Assembly (NCBI RefSeq): GCF_030512175.1
Contig: NZ_JAULBL010000001.1
Coordinates: 372,001 to 436,000 of the forward strand
Source of the DNA: Paeniglutamicibacter sulfureus
GTDB lineage: Bacteria; Actinomycetota; Actinomycetes; Actinomycetales; Micrococcaceae
DNA length: 64,000 bases
Direction of reading: 5' to 3'
Made by a program: the position numbers and the translations under genes. Of the stretch, positions 62,148-64,000 are shown piece after piece; positions within the stretch are counted from its first letter, which is position 1, and every line of letters begins with the position of its first letter. The notes under the pieces are model-generated. The model was not told the origin of the DNA. It saw nothing but the letters and a program-made list of their open reading frames with translations, and ran no database searches.

Positions 62148-63776
62148 CTAGTGGTCGACGGCCTTTTCGGCACCGACACCGGTCAGCGAGCGTACTTCCA
62201 TTTCCGCAGACTTGACGACGTCCTCGGAATTCTTATCCAGCACCGAGCCCAACCAACCTAGGAAGAAGGCCAGCGGGATCGAGACGATGCCGGGGTTGGC
62301 CAGCGGGAAGATCGCGAAGTCGGCGCCCGGGATCATGGACGTCGGCAGACCCGACATCACCGGGGAGAAGACGATCAGCAGGATCGCGGAGCCGAGGCCG
62401 CCAACCATGGACCAGACTGCGCCCTGGGTGGTGAACTTCTTCCAGAACAGCGAGTACAGGATGGTGGGCAGGTTGGCCGAGGCCGCCACCGCGAAGGCCA
62501 GGGCCACCAGGAAGGCGACGTTCTGCCCCTGGGCGCCGATGCCGCCGAGGATCGCGAAGACACCGATGACGATGACGGTGCGGCGTGCCACCTTCATTTC
62601 CTTCTCCGGGGTGCTCTTGCCCTTGGCGATGACCGAGGCGTAGACGTCGTGGGCGAAGGATGCCGCCGCGGTGATGGTCAGGCCCGCAACCACCGCAAGG
62701 ATGGTGGCGAAGGCGACCGCGGAGATCAGGCCCAGCAGCAGCGGGCCGCCGAGTTCGAAGGCCAGCAGCGGGGCCGCGGAGTTCACGCCGCCCGGGGCGG
62801 CCTTGATCTTGTCGGCACCGATCATGGCGCCGGCACCGTAGCCCAGCACCAGGGTGAAGAGGTAGAAGCCGCCGATGAGCCAGATGGCCCAGACCACCGA
62901 CTTGCGGGCCTCCTTGGCGGTGGGAACCGTGTAGAAGCGCATGAGTACGTGCGGCAGGCCGGCGGTGCCGAGCACCAGGGCCAGGGCCAGGGAGATGAAG
63001 TCCAGCTTGGAGGTCTCCGACTTGCCGTATTGCAGGCCCGGGTTCAGGATCTCCGGGGTTCCGGCGCTTTCCACCGCCGCCCCCAGCAGGGCTGAGAAGT
63101 TGAAGCCATAGTTGGCCAGGACCATGATGGTCATGATAAACGCGCCGGCAATCAGCAGGCAGGCCTTGATGATCTGCACCCAGGTGGTGCCCTTCATGCC
63201 GCCGATCAGCACGTACACGATCATCAGCGCGCCGACGACGACGATGACCAGTGACTGGCCCATCTTGTCATCGATGCCCAGCAGCAGGGAGACCAGCGCG
63301 CCGGCGCCGGCCATCTGGGCCAGCAGGTAGAACACGCAGACCGCGAGGGTGGAGATGGCCGCGGCGATGCGCACCGGGCGCTGCTTGAGGCGGAAGGAGA
63401 GCACGTCCGCCATGGTGAACTTGCCGGTGTTGCGCAGCAGCTCTGCGACCAGCAGCAGGGCCACCAGCCAGGCGACCAGGAATCCGATGGAGTAGAGGAA
63501 GCCGTCATAGCCGTTGATGGCAATGGCCCCCACGATGCCCAGGAACGATGCGGCCGAGAGGTAGTCCCCGGCGATCGCGGTGCCGTTCTGCGTCCCGGTG
63601 AAGGAACGCCCGCCGGCGTAGTAGTCGGCGGCGGTCTTGTTGTTGCTCGAGGCCTTGAGCACCACGATCAGGGTGATGCCCACGAAGATGCCGAAGATCC
63701 CGATGTTGACCCACGGGTTGCCGACCTTGGTCGATTCGGCGGCCGCGGCGAGGACCGATGAAGTAAGGACGTTCAT
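62148..63776 (-). CDS. ActP/MctC-type sodium:solute symporter (acetate or monocarboxylate)
   Basis: 542 residues, about thirteen helices of the sodium-solute symporter family. Signatures: ADYYAGGRSFTGTQNGTAIAGDYLSAASFLG, GGMKGTTWVQIIKA, and GTAGLPHVLMRFYTVPTAKEAR. The AGDYLSAASFLG and GLPHVLMRFYTV motifs are those of ActP (acetate) and MctC (pyruvate, acetate, propionate). It is preceded on the same strand by a DUF485 gene 3 nt upstream, its usual partner. Confidence 0.92.
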   Translation of the reverse strand: MNVLTSSVLAAAAESTKVGNPWVNIGIFGIFVGITLIVVLKASSNNKTAADYYAGGRSFTGTQNGTAIAGDYLSAASFLGIVGAIAINGYDGFLYSIGFLVAWLVALLLVAELLRNTGKFTMADVLSFRLKQRPVRIAAAISTLAVCVFYLLAQMAGAGALVSLLLGIDDKMGQSLVIVVVGALMIVYVLIGGMKGTTWVQIIKACLLIAGAFIMTIMVLANYGFNFSALLGAAVESAGTPEILNPGLQYGKSETSKLDFISLALALVLGTAGLPHVLMRFYTVPTAKEARKSVVWAIWLIGGFYLFTLVLGYGAGAMIGADKIKAAPGGVNSAAPLLAFELGGPLLLGLISAVAFATILAVVAGLTITAAASFAHDVYASVIAKGKSTPEKEMKVARRTVIVIGVFAILGGIGAQGQNVAFLVALAFAVAASANLPTILYSLFWKKFTTQGAVWSMVGGLGSAILLIVFSPVMSGLPTSMIPGADFAIFPLANPGIVSIPLAFFLGWLGSVLDKNSEDVVKSAEMEVRSLTGVGAEKAVDH

Positions 63777-63779
63777 GGC

Positions 63780-64000
63780 CTACTCCCCTTCCTGTGCTTC
63801 GAGGCGCTTGCGGATCGCGGTTGCCTTCGGATCAAGCTTCTTGTTGCTGTAGGAGACGTAGGCGGCGGTGATGCCGAAGGTGGAAACAAATTGCAGCAGG
63901 CCCAGCAGCAGGCCCACGTTGAAGTTGCCCCATACCTTGATGGACATGAATTCGTGCGCATAGTCGGCCAATAGGACGTAGGCGAAGTACCACAGCAGGA
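63780..64000 (-). CDS. DUF485 membrane protein, C-terminal part (cut by window end)
   Basis: The last 73 codons of a small membrane protein: LLWYFAYVLLADYAHEFMS, then VWGNFNVGLLLGLLQFVSTF, the second helix with the family pattern, and a charged tail ending EAQEGE. DUF485 proteins are encoded directly before ActP symporters (YjcH-ActP). The start lies beyond the window. Internal ATG codons at 63971 are not taken as starts since the reading frame and homology continue upstream. Confidence 0.85.
   Translation of the reverse strand, partial: LLWYFAYVLLADYAHEFMSIKVWGNFNVGLLLGLLQFVSTFGITAAYVSYSNKKLDPKATAIRKRLEAQEGE

Noticed and set aside
1-64000. CRISPR arrays, tRNA genes, transposases or prophage genes
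   Set aside because: None was seen on either strand. A covariance-model search was not possible, so a missed tRNA is conceivable but no candidate was found.

Overview
The window is high-GC actinobacterial DNA, probably from the Micrococcaceae (Arthrobacter/Paeniglutamicibacter type). I base this on GTG and TTG starts, fused OppD-OppF ATPases, a DUF4439 gene beside rimP, and the order dxr - rseP - ispG - GNAT - proS - rimP - nusA along the minus strand. I could run no database search; names rest on motifs read from the translations.

Layout. 1-2.4 kb: nusA (cut by the window edge), rimP and a divergent DUF4439 gene. 2.6-4.5 kb: a secreted gamma-glutamyltransferase. 4.6-11.8 kb: a three-gene minus-strand cluster of a divergent aspartate kinase, a diaminobutyrate aminotransferase and a 1373-residue Pls-type single-module NRPS (A-PCP-membrane-three tandem C-terminal domains). 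I read it as a pathway for a cationic homopoly(amino acid), most likely poly-2,4-diaminobutyrate. 11.8-12.5 kb holds no recognisable gene. 12.5-15.2 kb: tauE and proS. 15.7-19.8 kb: a ferric-siderophore uptake system with a candidate iron box between its divergent units. 19.9-23.8 kb: a lipoprotein, a GNAT, ispG, a YciI-like protein and a DUF3592 protein.

24.1-33.4 kb: two Usp proteins, four tandem CNNM/CorC-type DUF21-CBS membrane proteins, and a compact unit of a double DUF1538 membrane protein, a PII-like protein and a CBS protein. 33.7-36.4 kb: rseP and dxr. 36.5-42.1 kb: a TctCBA tricarboxylate transporter divergent from a CitA/CitB-type two-component system. 42.2-44.8 kb: a MaoC hydratase and acyl-CoA dehydrogenase divergent from a TetR regulator with a clear operator candidate. 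45.4-57.5 kb: two tandem oligopeptide ABC transporters, each with a fused double ATPase. 57.7-62.0 kb: a branched-chain 2-oxoacid dehydrogenase (E1 alpha, E1 beta, E2) divergent from an Lrp/AsnC regulator with three helically phased sites. 62.1-64 kb: an ActP-type symporter and a DUF485 partner cut by the window end.

The housekeeping genes (MEP pathway dxr and ispG, rseP, proS, rimP, nusA) form a backbone into which the polymer, iron-uptake and membrane-protein blocks appear to be inserted. Composition varies. Hand counts give 33/60 G+C at 6481-6540 in the NRPS, 24/60 at 10201-10260 between polymer genes, 39/60 at 14161-14220 in proS and 45/60 at 18541-18600 in the siderophore permease. The polymer cluster is the part most likely to be a new or rarely described system.
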